Assembly: GCA_023266715.1 (NCBI GenBank)
Contig: JAHFPK010000041.1
Span: forward strand, 1-14,834
Direction of reading: 5' to 3'
Source: Hyphomicrobiales bacterium
Lineage (GTDB): Bacteria; Pseudomonadota; Alphaproteobacteria; Rhizobiales; Aestuariivirgaceae
DNA: 14,834 bases
A program made the position numbers and the translations under genes. The notes under the pieces are model-generated. The model made no database searches. It was given only the letters and a program-made list of their open reading frames with translations, and was not told the DNA's origin. Positions within the stretch are counted from its first letter, which is position 1, and the number at the start of each line of letters is the position of its first letter. This document shows, piece by piece, positions 1 through 6,879 of this stretch.

Positions 1-234
1 AATCCGGAATTGCAGCGCATCCTCGGCGTCAAAAATGCCGATGGGTCGGCTGCCGGTTTTGGCACCGGCATCGGACTTGACGAAGAATGGGTCGTTCATA
101 TCGTCAAGGGCGTCGGCAATTACGGCGAAATCTTCGAGCGCAATGTCGGAGCGAACACGCCATTGAAGATTGCACGCGGCAAGAACGCCCTGTGGAATGC
201 CGGCGGCCTGCAATACGCGCCACCAATCCGCTAA
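1..234 (+). CDS. aapJ: AapJ general L-amino-acid ABC transporter, periplasmic binding protein (3' end only)
   Basis: Only the last 77 codons are present; the reading frame is open from the first base and the start lies outside the window. The product is the periplasmic solute-binding subunit that delivers L-amino acids to the AapQMP permease. The visible part is the C-terminal end of the second lobe of a family 3 binding protein, with the typical AapJ ending (GNYGEIFERN, NALWNAGG, then APPIR). It matches the C-terminus of the second binding protein at 3840-4853 at 30 of 51 residues by hand alignment. It is followed by a hairpin terminator and then aapQ, the usual aapJQMP order. The family assignment is safe because of both the sequence and the neighbours; the substrate range is inferred from the family. 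Confidence 0.9.
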   Translation, partial: NPELQRILGVKNADGSAAGFGTGIGLDEEWVVHIVKGVGNYGEIFERNVGANTPLKIARGKNALWNAGGLQYAPPIR

Positions 235-245
235 CGCAAAATACA

Positions 246-279
246 GGAGTCCGGCCATGTGCCGGGCTCCTTTTCTTTT
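246..279 (+). terminator. Intergenic hairpin and T-run between aapJ and aapQ
   Basis: A 10-bp stem (GGAGTCCGGC at 246-255 pairing with GCCGGGCTCC at 261-270, one G-U wobble) closes a 5-base loop and is followed by TTTTCTTTT. This is a textbook intrinsic terminator. It lies inside a transporter operon, so it probably lets only part of the transcription pass. That would make the binding-protein mRNA more abundant than the permease mRNA, a common arrangement for ABC importers. The read-through fraction cannot be judged from sequence. Confidence 0.8.
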
Positions 280-324
280 CTGCAAGAGCAAGACCGGATA
301 ACCGGCTTAATTCAGGGGAAGGGT

Positions 325-1515
325 ATGAGCATGACAGTCGCGATTGAACCGCGAGTCGTCCCGAAGGTTTCTGTCTGGAACGATCCAAAAATCCGGGCAA
401 TGTTTTTTCAGGCCGCATTGGTCATCGTGCTCTTGTTTCTCGCCTATGAGATTGTCGCCAACACCATTTCGAACCTTCAAAGGCTGAACAAGGATTTCGG
501 CTTCGCCTTCCTGAAACGCACGGCTGGCTTTGACATCATTCAAACCCTGGTGCCCTACACCAGTGCGTCGAACTTCGGAACCGCACTTTATGTTGGGTTT
601 CTCAATACAGTTTTGATTTCATTTCTGTCGATCATTGCCGCCACGATCATCGGGTTTGTCGTTGGCCTGATGCGACTGTCGAAAAACTGGCTGGCTTCGC
701 GCATCGCCACGCTTTACATCGAGATTTTCCGCAATGTTCCCTTGCTGTTGTGGATTTTTGTTTTTTACAGCGCCATTCGCCAGCCGCTGCCTGATGCAAG
801 GAATGCGCTGAACCTTTTCGATTCGTTTTTCCTTTCCAAGAAGGGATTGATGGTGCCGAAGCCGCTGTTTGGTGATGGCTCGTGGATCGGCATGGCGGCG
901 TTTGTTCTTGCAATCGTGGCTTCGATCGTTATTGCGCGCTGGTCCAAATCCAGACAGGAAGCGACCGGGCAAACTTTTCCGGTGTTCTGGGCTTCACTGG
1001 CCCTGATCATTGGCTTGCCGCTGCTCGGTTTTGCTGTTGCCGGATTTCCGCTAACCTGGGAATTGCCGGCATTGAAGGGATTTAATTTCTCCGGCGGCTT
1101 GGCCGTGCTTCCGGAATTCATCGCGTTGTTTCTCGCGCTCTCAATTTATACGGCCACGTATATTGCCGAAGCGGTGCGCGCTGGCGTGCTTTCCGTCAGC
1201 CATGGGCAGACCGAGGCCGCTCATGCCCTTGGAATTGGCACCAGCTCAACGCTCAGGCTGGTGGTTGTGCCGCAAGCCATGCGGGTGGTCATTCCGCCAT
1301 TGGCCAGCACCTATCTCAGCCTTACCAAGAATTCGTCGCTGGCCGTGGCCATTGGATACCCTGATCTTGTTGCCACAGGCGGCACGGTTCTGAACCAGAC
1401 GGGCAAGGCGATAGAAATCGTCAGCCTGTGGATGCTTGTTTACCTGTCTCTCAGCCTGCTTACGTCGCTGCTGATGAACTGGTTCAACAGCCGCATGAAA
1501 CTGGTGGAGAGGTGA
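325..1515 (+). CDS. aapQ: AapQ general L-amino-acid ABC transporter permease
   Basis: A polytopic inner-membrane permease of 396 residues that pairs with AapM to form the translocation channel of the Aap importer. The length is close to the rhizobial AapQ I remember (about 400). It has an N-terminal helix at about residues 26-48, a helix at 86-115 starting the BPD_transp_1 (HisM-type) domain, a middle insertion typical of AapQ, and the coupling (EAA) loop at about 297-317 (EAAHALG then a conserved G and VVPQA) that docks onto the AapP ATPase. I chose ATG 325 because AGGGG lies at 314-318 just upstream; a GTG at 259 in the same frame falls inside the terminator hairpin and is unlikely. A second ATG at 331 is possible. 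The stop is 4 bases before aapM, implying translational coupling. Confidence 0.93.
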   Translation: MSMTVAIEPRVVPKVSVWNDPKIRAMFFQAALVIVLLFLAYEIVANTISNLQRLNKDFGFAFLKRTAGFDIIQTLVPYTSASNFGTALYVGFLNTVLISFLSIIAATIIGFVVGLMRLSKNWLASRIATLYIEIFRNVPLLLWIFVFYSAIRQPLPDARNALNLFDSFFLSKKGLMVPKPLFGDGSWIGMAAFVLAIVASIVIARWSKSRQEATGQTFPVFWASLALIIGLPLLGFAVAGFPLTWELPALKGFNFSGGLAVLPEFIALFLALSIYTATYIAEAVRAGVLSVSHGQTEAAHALGIGTSSTLRLVVVPQAMRVVIPPLASTYLSLTKNSSLAVAIGYPDLVATGGTVLNQTGKAIEIVSLWMLVYLSLSLLTSLLMNWFNSRMKLVER

Positions 1516-1519
1516 TGTC

Positions 1520-3001
1520 ATGACTGCCTCCTCATCAAATACCGCCTATGTGCGTGACGACGAAGCGCCGAAGCTTCCGCCGCCGCCGAATATGGTTGGG
1601 GTGCAGGGGTGGGTTCTGAAAAACCTGTTTTCATCGATCGGCAGCAGCATCGTTACCGTGCTGTTCGGCAGCTTCCTGCTGTGGATGATCTGGTCAGTAT
1701 TGGACTTCGCATTTCTGCGTGCCGCATGGACTGGAGCAAACCGGGACGCCTGCCTTGCCGAAAACATGGGCGCCTGCTGGCCAATGGTCACGGCCAAGCT
1801 GCCGCAATGGATCTATGGCTTTTATCCCATCGACCAGCGTTGGCGTGTTAATCTGTGTTTCGTGGCTGGCGCCGCGCTGCTGATCCCGATGCTTATGCCT
1901 TCAGCACCGTATAAGTTGTGGAACATCCTTCTGCTGCTGATCGTGTTTCCGCTGCTCACATTGCTGCTGCTCACCGGTGGCAACTTCAATTTCAACCTCT
2001 TGTCCTATGTCAGCGTGATCTCGTTGTTGCTTTTGGCGGCGGCGGCCGTTCCTTTGGCTGCTTTCGGCATTGAAGAAGGCATTGCGCGGAACCGGCTTGG
2101 GCTGGCACTTGCGGGTGCTGCGATTGTCGTGTGGCTCTTGTCATTTTTGACAGGGCCTGTGCCTCTTGGTTCGTCCATGTCAATGATGCCAATGCTCATT
2201 GTTTTGCTGCTTCTGGCTTCTGCAGTGATTTCTATCATGGCGTCAAGAGATGGCGGCAACTCTGCCATATCGGGCTGGGCCATTGTACTTGGCGGCATTT
2301 TGTTGGCAATGCTGCTGCTCGATTTTGATTTCGGTCTCATACCCGTTGAAACGCCGCAATGGGGCGGGCTGACGGTTACCCTGGTTGTGTCAATTACTGG
2401 CATTGTCGCCTCGCTTCCCATCGGTATAGTTCTGGCCCTTGGCCGGCGCTCGCAAATGCCGATCGTTCGAATGCTGTCCGTCACCTACATCGAGTTCATT
2501 CGCGGCGTTCCACTGATTACTGTGCTGTTCATGTCGAGCGTCATGTTGCCATTGTTCCTGCCGCCCGGAACCAATTTTGACAAATTGCTGCGGGCGCTGA
2601 TTGGCGTTGCCATGTTTTCGTCGGCCTATATGGCAGAGGTCGTGCGCGGCGGATTGCAGGCCATTCCCAAAGGCCAGTACGAGGGTGCCATGGCGCTTGG
2701 CCTTTCCTATGGGCAGATGATGAGCAAAATTGTCCTGCCGCAGGCGCTCAAGGTCTCCATTCCAAACATTGTTGGTAATTTCATCAGCCTGTTCAAGGAT
2801 ACAACGCTGATCCTGATTATCGGCCTGTTCGATCTGTTGGGAATTTTGCAAACCGGTCTTCGCGATGCCAACTGGGCCACCGCCAGTTCGGCTCCCACGG
2901 GCTACTTCACCGTGGCGCTGATGTATTGGGTGTTTTGTTTTGGAATGTCGCGTTACTCAATTTATACGGAGCGCCGGCTCAACACCGGTCACAGGAGATA
3001 G
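1520..3001 (+). CDS. aapM: AapM general L-amino-acid ABC transporter permease, enlarged
   Basis: The second permease subunit of the Aap importer, 493 residues. It starts 4 bases after aapQ, with GGAGAGG at 1506-1512 as ribosome site. The N-terminal helices (about 41-64, 108-126, 132-152), the conserved WGGLTVTL start of the transport domain (281-288), IEFIRGVPL (324-332), the EAA loop (388-409, ending LPQA) and the SRYS...RLNTGHRR C-terminus all match AapM. It is unusually long: from memory rhizobial AapM has about 384 residues. The extra roughly 110 residues sit between the LTGG at 151-154 and the FGLIPVETPQ at 271-280, which are nearly adjacent in other AapM proteins. They contain four strongly hydrophobic stretches (about 159-182, 193-211, 222-240, 251-269). 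The frame is open throughout, so this is a real extension and not a frameshift. Function as an Aap permease is confident; the role of the extra helices is unknown. Confidence 0.92.
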   Translation: MTASSSNTAYVRDDEAPKLPPPPNMVGVQGWVLKNLFSSIGSSIVTVLFGSFLLWMIWSVLDFAFLRAAWTGANRDACLAENMGACWPMVTAKLPQWIYGFYPIDQRWRVNLCFVAGAALLIPMLMPSAPYKLWNILLLLIVFPLLTLLLLTGGNFNFNLLSYVSVISLLLLAAAAVPLAAFGIEEGIARNRLGLALAGAAIVVWLLSFLTGPVPLGSSMSMMPMLIVLLLLASAVISIMASRDGGNSAISGWAIVLGGILLAMLLLDFDFGLIPVETPQWGGLTVTLVVSITGIVASLPIGIVLALGRRSQMPIVRMLSVTYIEFIRGVPLITVLFMSSVMLPLFLPPGTNFDKLLRALIGVAMFSSAYMAEVVRGGLQAIPKGQYEGAMALGLSYGQMMSKIVLPQALKVSIPNIVGNFISLFKDTTLILIIGLFDLLGILQTGLRDANWATASSAPTGYFTVALMYWVFCFGMSRYSIYTERRLNTGHRR

Positions 3002-3004
3002 GTC

Positions 3005-3772
3005 ATGGCCGAAGCCGCAAAGAAATTTGAAATCAGCGACGAAACCGCAGTGCAGATCGTTGGCATGAACAAATGGTACGGCGAGTTCCATGTGCTGCGT
3101 GACATCAACCTCACCGTTTACAAAGGCGAGCGCATCGTCGTTTGCGGCCCTTCGGGGTCGGGCAAGTCGACACTGATCCGCTGTATCAACCGTCTTGAGG
3201 AACATCAGAAGGGCCAGATTATCGTTGATGGCATCGAGCTGACCAATGACCTGAAGAAGATTGATGAAGTCCGCCGCGAAGTGGGCATGGTGTTCCAGCA
3301 CTTCAACTTGTTCCCGCACCTCACCATTCTGGAAAATCTCACGCTGGCGCCTATCTGGGTGCGCAAGATGCCGAAGAAGGAGGCCGAGGAATTGGCCATG
3401 CAGTACCTGAAGCGGGTGAAAATTCCTGAACAGGCGATGAAATATCCGGGCCAGCTTTCGGGCGGCCAGCAGCAGCGTGTGGCCATCGCGCGCTCGCTTT
3501 GCATGAACCCGAAAATCATGTTGTTTGACGAGCCAACCTCGGCCCTTGATCCCGAAATGATCAAGGAAGTTCTTGAGGTGATGGTCGATCTGGCGCAAAG
3601 CGGCATGACCATGCTTTGCGTTACCCATGAAATGGCCTTTGCCCGGCAGGTGGCAAACCGCGTCATCTTCATGGACCAGGGCCAAATCATTGAACAGAAT
3701 TCGCCAAAGGAATTCTTCGAAAGCCCCAAGAGCGAGCGGACCAAGCTGTTCCTGAGCCAGATCCTCCATTGA
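3005..3772 (+). CDS. aapP: AapP general L-amino-acid ABC transporter ATP-binding protein
   Basis: The cytoplasmic ATPase that powers the Aap importer, 255 residues, a normal length for the polar amino-acid ABC ATPase family. All nucleotide-binding motifs are intact: Walker A GPSGSGKST (48-56), Q-loop Gln98 in VFQHFNLFPH, signature LSGGQQQR (151-158), Walker B IMLFDEPTSALD (171-182) and the switch histidine in VTHEM (His208). The start ATG is 3 bases after the aapM stop, with AGGAG at 2993-2997 inside the end of aapM, so it is the third gene of a tightly coupled Q-M-P transcript. It should form a homodimer under AapQM and contact their EAA loops. Nothing unusual was seen. Confidence 0.96.
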   Translation: MAEAAKKFEISDETAVQIVGMNKWYGEFHVLRDINLTVYKGERIVVCGPSGSGKSTLIRCINRLEEHQKGQIIVDGIELTNDLKKIDEVRREVGMVFQHFNLFPHLTILENLTLAPIWVRKMPKKEAEELAMQYLKRVKIPEQAMKYPGQLSGGQQQRVAIARSLCMNPKIMLFDEPTSALDPEMIKEVLEVMVDLAQSGMTMLCVTHEMAFARQVANRVIFMDQGQIIEQNSPKEFFESPKSERTKLFLSQILH

Positions 3773-3782
3773 GGCAATTCTT

Positions 3783-3817
3783 GGCAGGGTTAGCCCCGCG
3801 GGCTAGGCTGGCTTTTT
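3783..3817 (+). terminator. Possible weak terminator after aapP
   Basis: TAGCCC (3791-3796) pairs with GGGCTA (3800-3805) around a 3-base loop, with one more T-G pair possible outside. A TTTTT run follows at 3813-3817, but seven bases separate it from the stem, so this is not a classic intrinsic terminator. It may attenuate rather than stop transcription into the second binding-protein gene. Confidence 0.4.
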
Positions 3818-3839
3818 GCGGTCAGTTGGAATCGAATTC

Positions 3840-4853
3840 ATGAAAAAATTGCTTTGGGCATTGTCAGTTCTTGTCGTCTTGCTGGGTTCGGCAGCCAATG
3901 CGGCGACACTTGACGATGTGAAGGCGCGGGGCAAATTGCTGTGTGGCGTGAATCCCGGATTGCTCGGTTTTGCCGCCAAAGGCGATGATGGAACCTGGGC
4001 CGGATTTGACGTGGATTTTTGTCACGCGGTGGCTGCAGCTGTCCTTGGTGATGGTGCGAAAGTTGAATATGTGCCCCTCAATGCGCAGGATCGTTTTGAC
4101 AAGCTGAAGTCCGGTGCCGTTGACGTGCTGGCGCGCAATACAACCTGGACCATGGAGCGCGAGACGAAATTTCCCCTGCGCTTTGTCGGGGTGAACTACA
4201 TGGATGGACAGGGTTTCCTGGTGAGCAAGGCTTTAGGGGTGAATTCGGTGTTCACCATGAGCCAGGCGGCTATCTGTTTTCTCACCGGCACCACCACGGA
4301 AGCAAATGTGGAGGATTTTTTCCGCGAACGGGAGATGGTCTTCACGCAAGTCAAATTCGGCACCATTGACGAGGTTGTCGCCGCCTACGAAGCGGGCAAA
4401 TGTGACAGCTACACGGCCGACCAGTCGCAGCTTTACGCGATACGCCTCAAGCTTGCAGCACCTGATGATCATATCATTCTTCCCGATGTCATTTCGAAAG
4501 AGCCGCTTGGCCCCATGGTGCGCCAGGGCGATGAGCAGTGGTTCAGTATTGTGCGCTGGACCCTGTTTGCGCTGATCAATGCGGAAGAACTGGATGTGAA
4601 GGCCGCAAATGTTGATGATCTGAGAGCCAACAGCAAGAAGCCAACGGTGCGGCGCCTGCTTGGCCTTGAAGGCACATTCGGGGCGGATATGGGGCTTGAT
4701 GCGGATTGGGCGGCACGTGCGATCAAGGCTACGGGCAACTATGCTGAAATTTTTGAGCGCAATCTGGGGAAAGGTTCAAAGCTCGGCATTGAACGGGGCA
4801 TCAATGCGCTTTGGAATGCGGGCGGATTGCTGTACGTGCCGCCAGTCCGCTAA
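3840..4853 (+). CDS. Second AapJ-like amino-acid ABC transporter periplasmic binding protein
   Basis: A full-length binding protein of 337 residues, similar to the AapJ length (about 341 from memory). The start at ATG 3840 gives a clean Sec signal peptide: two lysines, a hydrophobic core and a SAANA-A cleavage site near residue 20. An in-frame TTG at 3816 would bury this signal and is rejected. The mature part has family 3 features: CGVNPGLLGFA near the N-terminus, WAGFDVDFCHAVAAAV, YVPLNAQDRF, RNTTWTMERE, GTTTEANV, the CDSYTADQSQLYA segment, ISKEPLGP and the NALWNAGGL C-terminus. It is clearly a paralogue of the truncated aapJ at the window start. Lying directly after aapP, it probably gives the same permease a second ligand specificity; that is inference. 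The ribosome site is weak (GGA at 3828-3830). Confidence 0.92.
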   Translation: MKKLLWALSVLVVLLGSAANAATLDDVKARGKLLCGVNPGLLGFAAKGDDGTWAGFDVDFCHAVAAAVLGDGAKVEYVPLNAQDRFDKLKSGAVDVLARNTTWTMERETKFPLRFVGVNYMDGQGFLVSKALGVNSVFTMSQAAICFLTGTTTEANVEDFFREREMVFTQVKFGTIDEVVAAYEAGKCDSYTADQSQLYAIRLKLAAPDDHIILPDVISKEPLGPMVRQGDEQWFSIVRWTLFALINAEELDVKAANVDDLRANSKKPTVRRLLGLEGTFGADMGLDADWAARAIKATGNYAEIFERNLGKGSKLGIERGINALWNAGGLLYVPPVR

Positions 4854-4863
4854 TAATCACCCC

Positions 4864-4890
4864 TTGACTTTGTAACTCTTTTTGTATAAT
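4864..4890 (+). promoter_or_regulatory. Candidate promoter of the toxin-antitoxin module
   Basis: TTGACT (4864-4869) and a consensus TATAAT (4885-4890) are separated by 15 bases, shorter than the ideal 17 but with very good boxes. The predicted transcript would start around 4897, leaving a leader of only about 14 bases with no clear Shine-Dalgarno sequence before the ATG at 4911. Confidence 0.6.
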
Positions 4891-4908
4891 TATACGCTTG
4901 GATATACA
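4884..4908. promoter_or_regulatory. Palindromic operator candidate over the -10 box
   Basis: GTATAATTATAC (4884-4895) is a perfect 12-bp palindrome that contains the -10 hexamer. A further TATACA half-site at 4903-4908 is the inverted copy of TGTATA at 4883-4888. Antitoxins of the AbrB/MazE fold usually bind such sites and repress their own operon, with the toxin acting as co-repressor. The dyad is seen directly; its role is inferred. Confidence 0.6.
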
Positions 4909-4910
4909 GC

Positions 4911-5135
4911 ATGAAGAAACCTCTAATCATACGCAAGGTAGGAAACTCGCTGACTGTGACTATTTCGGACATCGCCAAGGACCTGGGTCTCGGCGAGGGT
5001 GACAAGGTATTTGCTGTGCGCACTCCTAGGGGTTTTGAATTGACGCCCTACGATGCGGATTTCGATAAAGCCCTGGAAGCGGCACGTGGCTTCATGGGCA
5101 AATTCCCCAATGCTATGAAAAAGCTGGCGGAATAA
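4911..5135 (+). CDS. AbrB/MazE-fold antitoxin (SpoVT-AbrB domain)
   Basis: A 74-residue protein whose first 45 residues match the swapped-hairpin AbrB/MazE DNA-binding fold: KKPLIIRKVGNSLTVTISDIAKDLGL, then EGDKVFAVRTPRGFELTPYD. The remaining acidic and helical tail (about 46-74, ADFDKALEAARGFMGKF) is where such antitoxins wrap around and neutralise the toxin. It should be a dimer that binds the palindrome over its own promoter and blocks the Doc toxin encoded 9 bases downstream. Doc of phage P1 pairs with Phd, which has a different fold, so this is a partner-swapped version; AbrB-type partners of Doc are known in proteobacteria. The start codon has no obvious ribosome site, which fits a very short leader. 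Confidence is high in fold and context. Confidence 0.9.
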   Translation: MKKPLIIRKVGNSLTVTISDIAKDLGLGEGDKVFAVRTPRGFELTPYDADFDKALEAARGFMGKFPNAMKKLAE

Positions 5136-5144
5136 GCAGAACCC

Positions 5145-5519
5145 ATGATCTGGCTGACACGGAACATGGTGGAAGCCTTCCAACGGGAATCGCTTGTGCG
5201 TTTCGGAGGGGCTGACGGTTTGCGCGACGAGGAGCTTCTGATGAGCGCGTTGGCTCGCCCCGAAAACATATTTGCCTACGAACCTGATGCTGACGTCTTT
5301 CGACTGGCGGCGGCTTATTGCGCGGGCGTGGTCAAGAACCATCCGTTCATTGATGGCAACAAGCGCACCGGCATTTTAAGTGCGGTTGTTTTTCTTGGCC
5401 TCAATGGCGTTGAAGCCAATTTCGACGAGGCAATGATCGTAACAATGGTTTATGGATTGGCGGCAGGTGAAGTAAAGGAAGATGCTTTTGCTTCGTGGCT
5501 GCGTTCGTCAGCTGGCTAA
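5145..5519 (+). CDS. doc: Doc-type death-on-curing toxin (Fic fold)
   Basis: A 124-residue protein, almost the length of phage P1 Doc (126 from memory). It carries the Fic/Doc catalytic motif HPFIDGNKRT at residues 66-75, with His66, Phe68, Asp70, Asn72, Lys73 and Arg74 all present, and the usual Doc N-terminus (MIWLTR), GGADGLRDEELLMSALARP and FAYEPDAD segments. P1 Doc phosphorylates elongation factor Tu and halts translation; the same reaction is inferred here because the key residues are intact. The conserved MIWLT start supports ATG 5145. It lies 9 bases after the antitoxin and is certainly co-transcribed. Its TAA stop overlaps the TAG stop of the convergent GNAT gene, so the two transcripts meet with no spacer. 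Confidence 0.92.
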   Translation: MIWLTRNMVEAFQRESLVRFGGADGLRDEELLMSALARPENIFAYEPDADVFRLAAAYCAGVVKNHPFIDGNKRTGILSAVVFLGLNGVEANFDEAMIVTMVYGLAAGEVKEDAFASWLRSSAG

Positions 5520-6031
5520 TCCCGCAAGATCATCACCTTCGGTTCCTGTGCATAGGGCGTGAAGCCCATTTTTTGGTACAGCGGCAGGGCTGCCGGACCA
5601 TCGAGGGTGCAGGTTTGCACGATGACGCGTTTTGGCAATTTGGCCCAGGCGGCGCGGATGGCTTCGGCCAGCAGCCATTTGCCAAGGCCCTTGCCTTGAA
5701 ACTCGGGCATTAGTCCAAAATATTCCAGCTCGATCGTATTCTTGTCGTTTGGGACCAGTTCAAAATAACCTGCGGGCTGGCCTCCGACATAAAGCACCCA
5801 CACCTCAACGCCCTCCGCATGGATGAGATTTGCGAGTTCAGTATCGGACAAGTTGCCGCGGTCATCCCAATTGTAGTCATGGCCTACTGCGTCATAGAGA
5901 AAGCGGTAGAAGGGAAGCGTGATATTTTCCGCCCGCATCAGCATGAGTTTCAGGCTTGATGGCGGTGCAATGTGGTGCAGCGGCTCTGCCGTCATCTCCA
6001 GAAAGGTGACGATGGTTTCGATCTCGCGCAT
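5516..6031 (-). CDS. GNAT-family N-acetyltransferase
   Basis: A 171-residue protein of the GNAT superfamily. The acetyl-CoA binding motif A is clear: LEYFGLMPEFQGKGLGKWLL (102-121, with QGKGLG as the pyrophosphate loop), preceded by the strand AGYFELV and followed by motif B (ALPLYQKMGFTPYAQEP, 149-164). The first 70 residues are less typical and probably set the acceptor. The acceptor cannot be told from sequence; it could be a small amine, an amino-acid derivative or a protein. It is the last gene of the - strand sulfur operon, starting 3 bases after the sulfurtransferase stop, so its expression is likely coupled to that gene. An acceptor linked to cysteine metabolism would be in keeping with the context but is unproven. 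Confidence 0.85.
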   Translation of the reverse strand: MREIETIVTFLEMTAEPLHHIAPPSSLKLMLMRAENITLPFYRFLYDAVGHDYNWDDRGNLSDTELANLIHAEGVEVWVLYVGGQPAGYFELVPNDKNTIELEYFGLMPEFQGKGLGKWLLAEAIRAAWAKLPKRVIVQTCTLDGPAALPLYQKMGFTPYAQEPKVMILRD

Positions 6032-6034
6032 GGT

Positions 6035-6865
6035 TCAAGCGCCAGTCGCCACGGACGTATCAATGGCCGATCCCCATTCAACCCATGAGCCATCATAAAG
6101 CGCGTGGTCCCTTGCATTCAGGGTGGTGAGTCCGAGGGAGAGAATGGCAGCCGTCACGCCGGAACCGCAACTGGTGACGACTGGCTTTGTCACATCAATG
6201 CCTGCGGTTTCAAAAATCTTTGCGAGTTCGGTTTCCGATTTCAGTGTGCCATCCGGATTCAGGAGTGTGGAGTAATGAACATTTTTGGCATTTGGCATGT
6301 GGCCTGCACGAACACCGGGGCGGGGCTCCGGCTCCTCACCTCGAAATCTTCCCGGTGAGCGCGCGTCAGCCACTTGCAGGGCCTTTCGCACTTCGGATTT
6401 GTCGCGCACCATCATGGACTGGAAGCGGGCGGTGAAATGGCGCTCCTGCGGTTTTATGACCGGCCCATCTTCGAGGGGACGGTTTTCTGCCTTCCATTTG
6501 AACAGGCCACCATCGAGCACAGCCACATCGTCATGGCCGAAGACCTTGAACATCCACCATACGCGGGCGGCTGAAAACAGGCCAAGGCTATCGTAGCAGA
6601 TTACCTTCTTGCCATCGCCAATACCCATCTTGCGCACATGGCTCGCAAATTTTTCCGGCCGCGGCAGCATGTGGGGCAGGGCGCTTTCGGTATCAGAAAT
6701 GAGATCAATATCGAAGAACTGTGCGCCAGGAATGCGGGCTTCCAGAAACTCCGCCTTGGCATCGCGCTTGGCTGCTGGCAGATGCCACGAGCAATCAATA
6801 ATTGAAATATCCGGCGAGGCGAGATGCTCTTCCAGCCATGAGGTTGAGACCAATTCTTTCGTCAT
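6035..6865 (-). CDS. sseA: 3-mercaptopyruvate sulfurtransferase (two-domain rhodanese)
   Basis: A 276-residue enzyme with two rhodanese domains, an inactive N-terminal one (about 6-130) and a catalytic C-terminal one (about 155-276). The active-site loop CGSGVTA begins with the catalytic cysteine Cys233. Its small neutral residues are the signature of 3-mercaptopyruvate sulfurtransferase rather than thiosulfate sulfurtransferase, whose loop is CRxGxxR. ARIPGAQFFDID, ARVWWMFKVFGH, VLDGGLFKW and GHMPNAKNVHY are standard family segments. It moves sulfur from 3-mercaptopyruvate (made from cysteine by transamination) to thiols or cyanide. A good AGGA site lies 8 bases before the start, and the gap to the AlaX gene is only 14 bases. 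With cysteine synthase in the same operon, cysteine making and cysteine sulfur use are co-expressed. Confidence 0.93.
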   Translation of the reverse strand: MTKELVSTSWLEEHLASPDISIIDCSWHLPAAKRDAKAEFLEARIPGAQFFDIDLISDTESALPHMLPRPEKFASHVRKMGIGDGKKVICYDSLGLFSAARVWWMFKVFGHDDVAVLDGGLFKWKAENRPLEDGPVIKPQERHFTARFQSMMVRDKSEVRKALQVADARSPGRFRGEEPEPRPGVRAGHMPNAKNVHYSTLLNPDGTLKSETELAKIFETAGIDVTKPVVTSCGSGVTAAILSLGLTTLNARDHALYDGSWVEWGSAIDTSVATGA

Positions 6866-6879
6866 TGAACGATTCCTGC

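Noticed and set aside
259..324. N-terminal extension of AapQ from GTG 259
   Set aside because: It starts inside the terminator hairpin, has no family match, and ATG 325 has a good ribosome site.
2957..3769. Long minus-strand open frame (270 codons) under aapP
   Set aside because: It is antisense to a complete, motif-perfect ATPase; its composition (rich in His, Leu and Arg) is that of a shadow frame.
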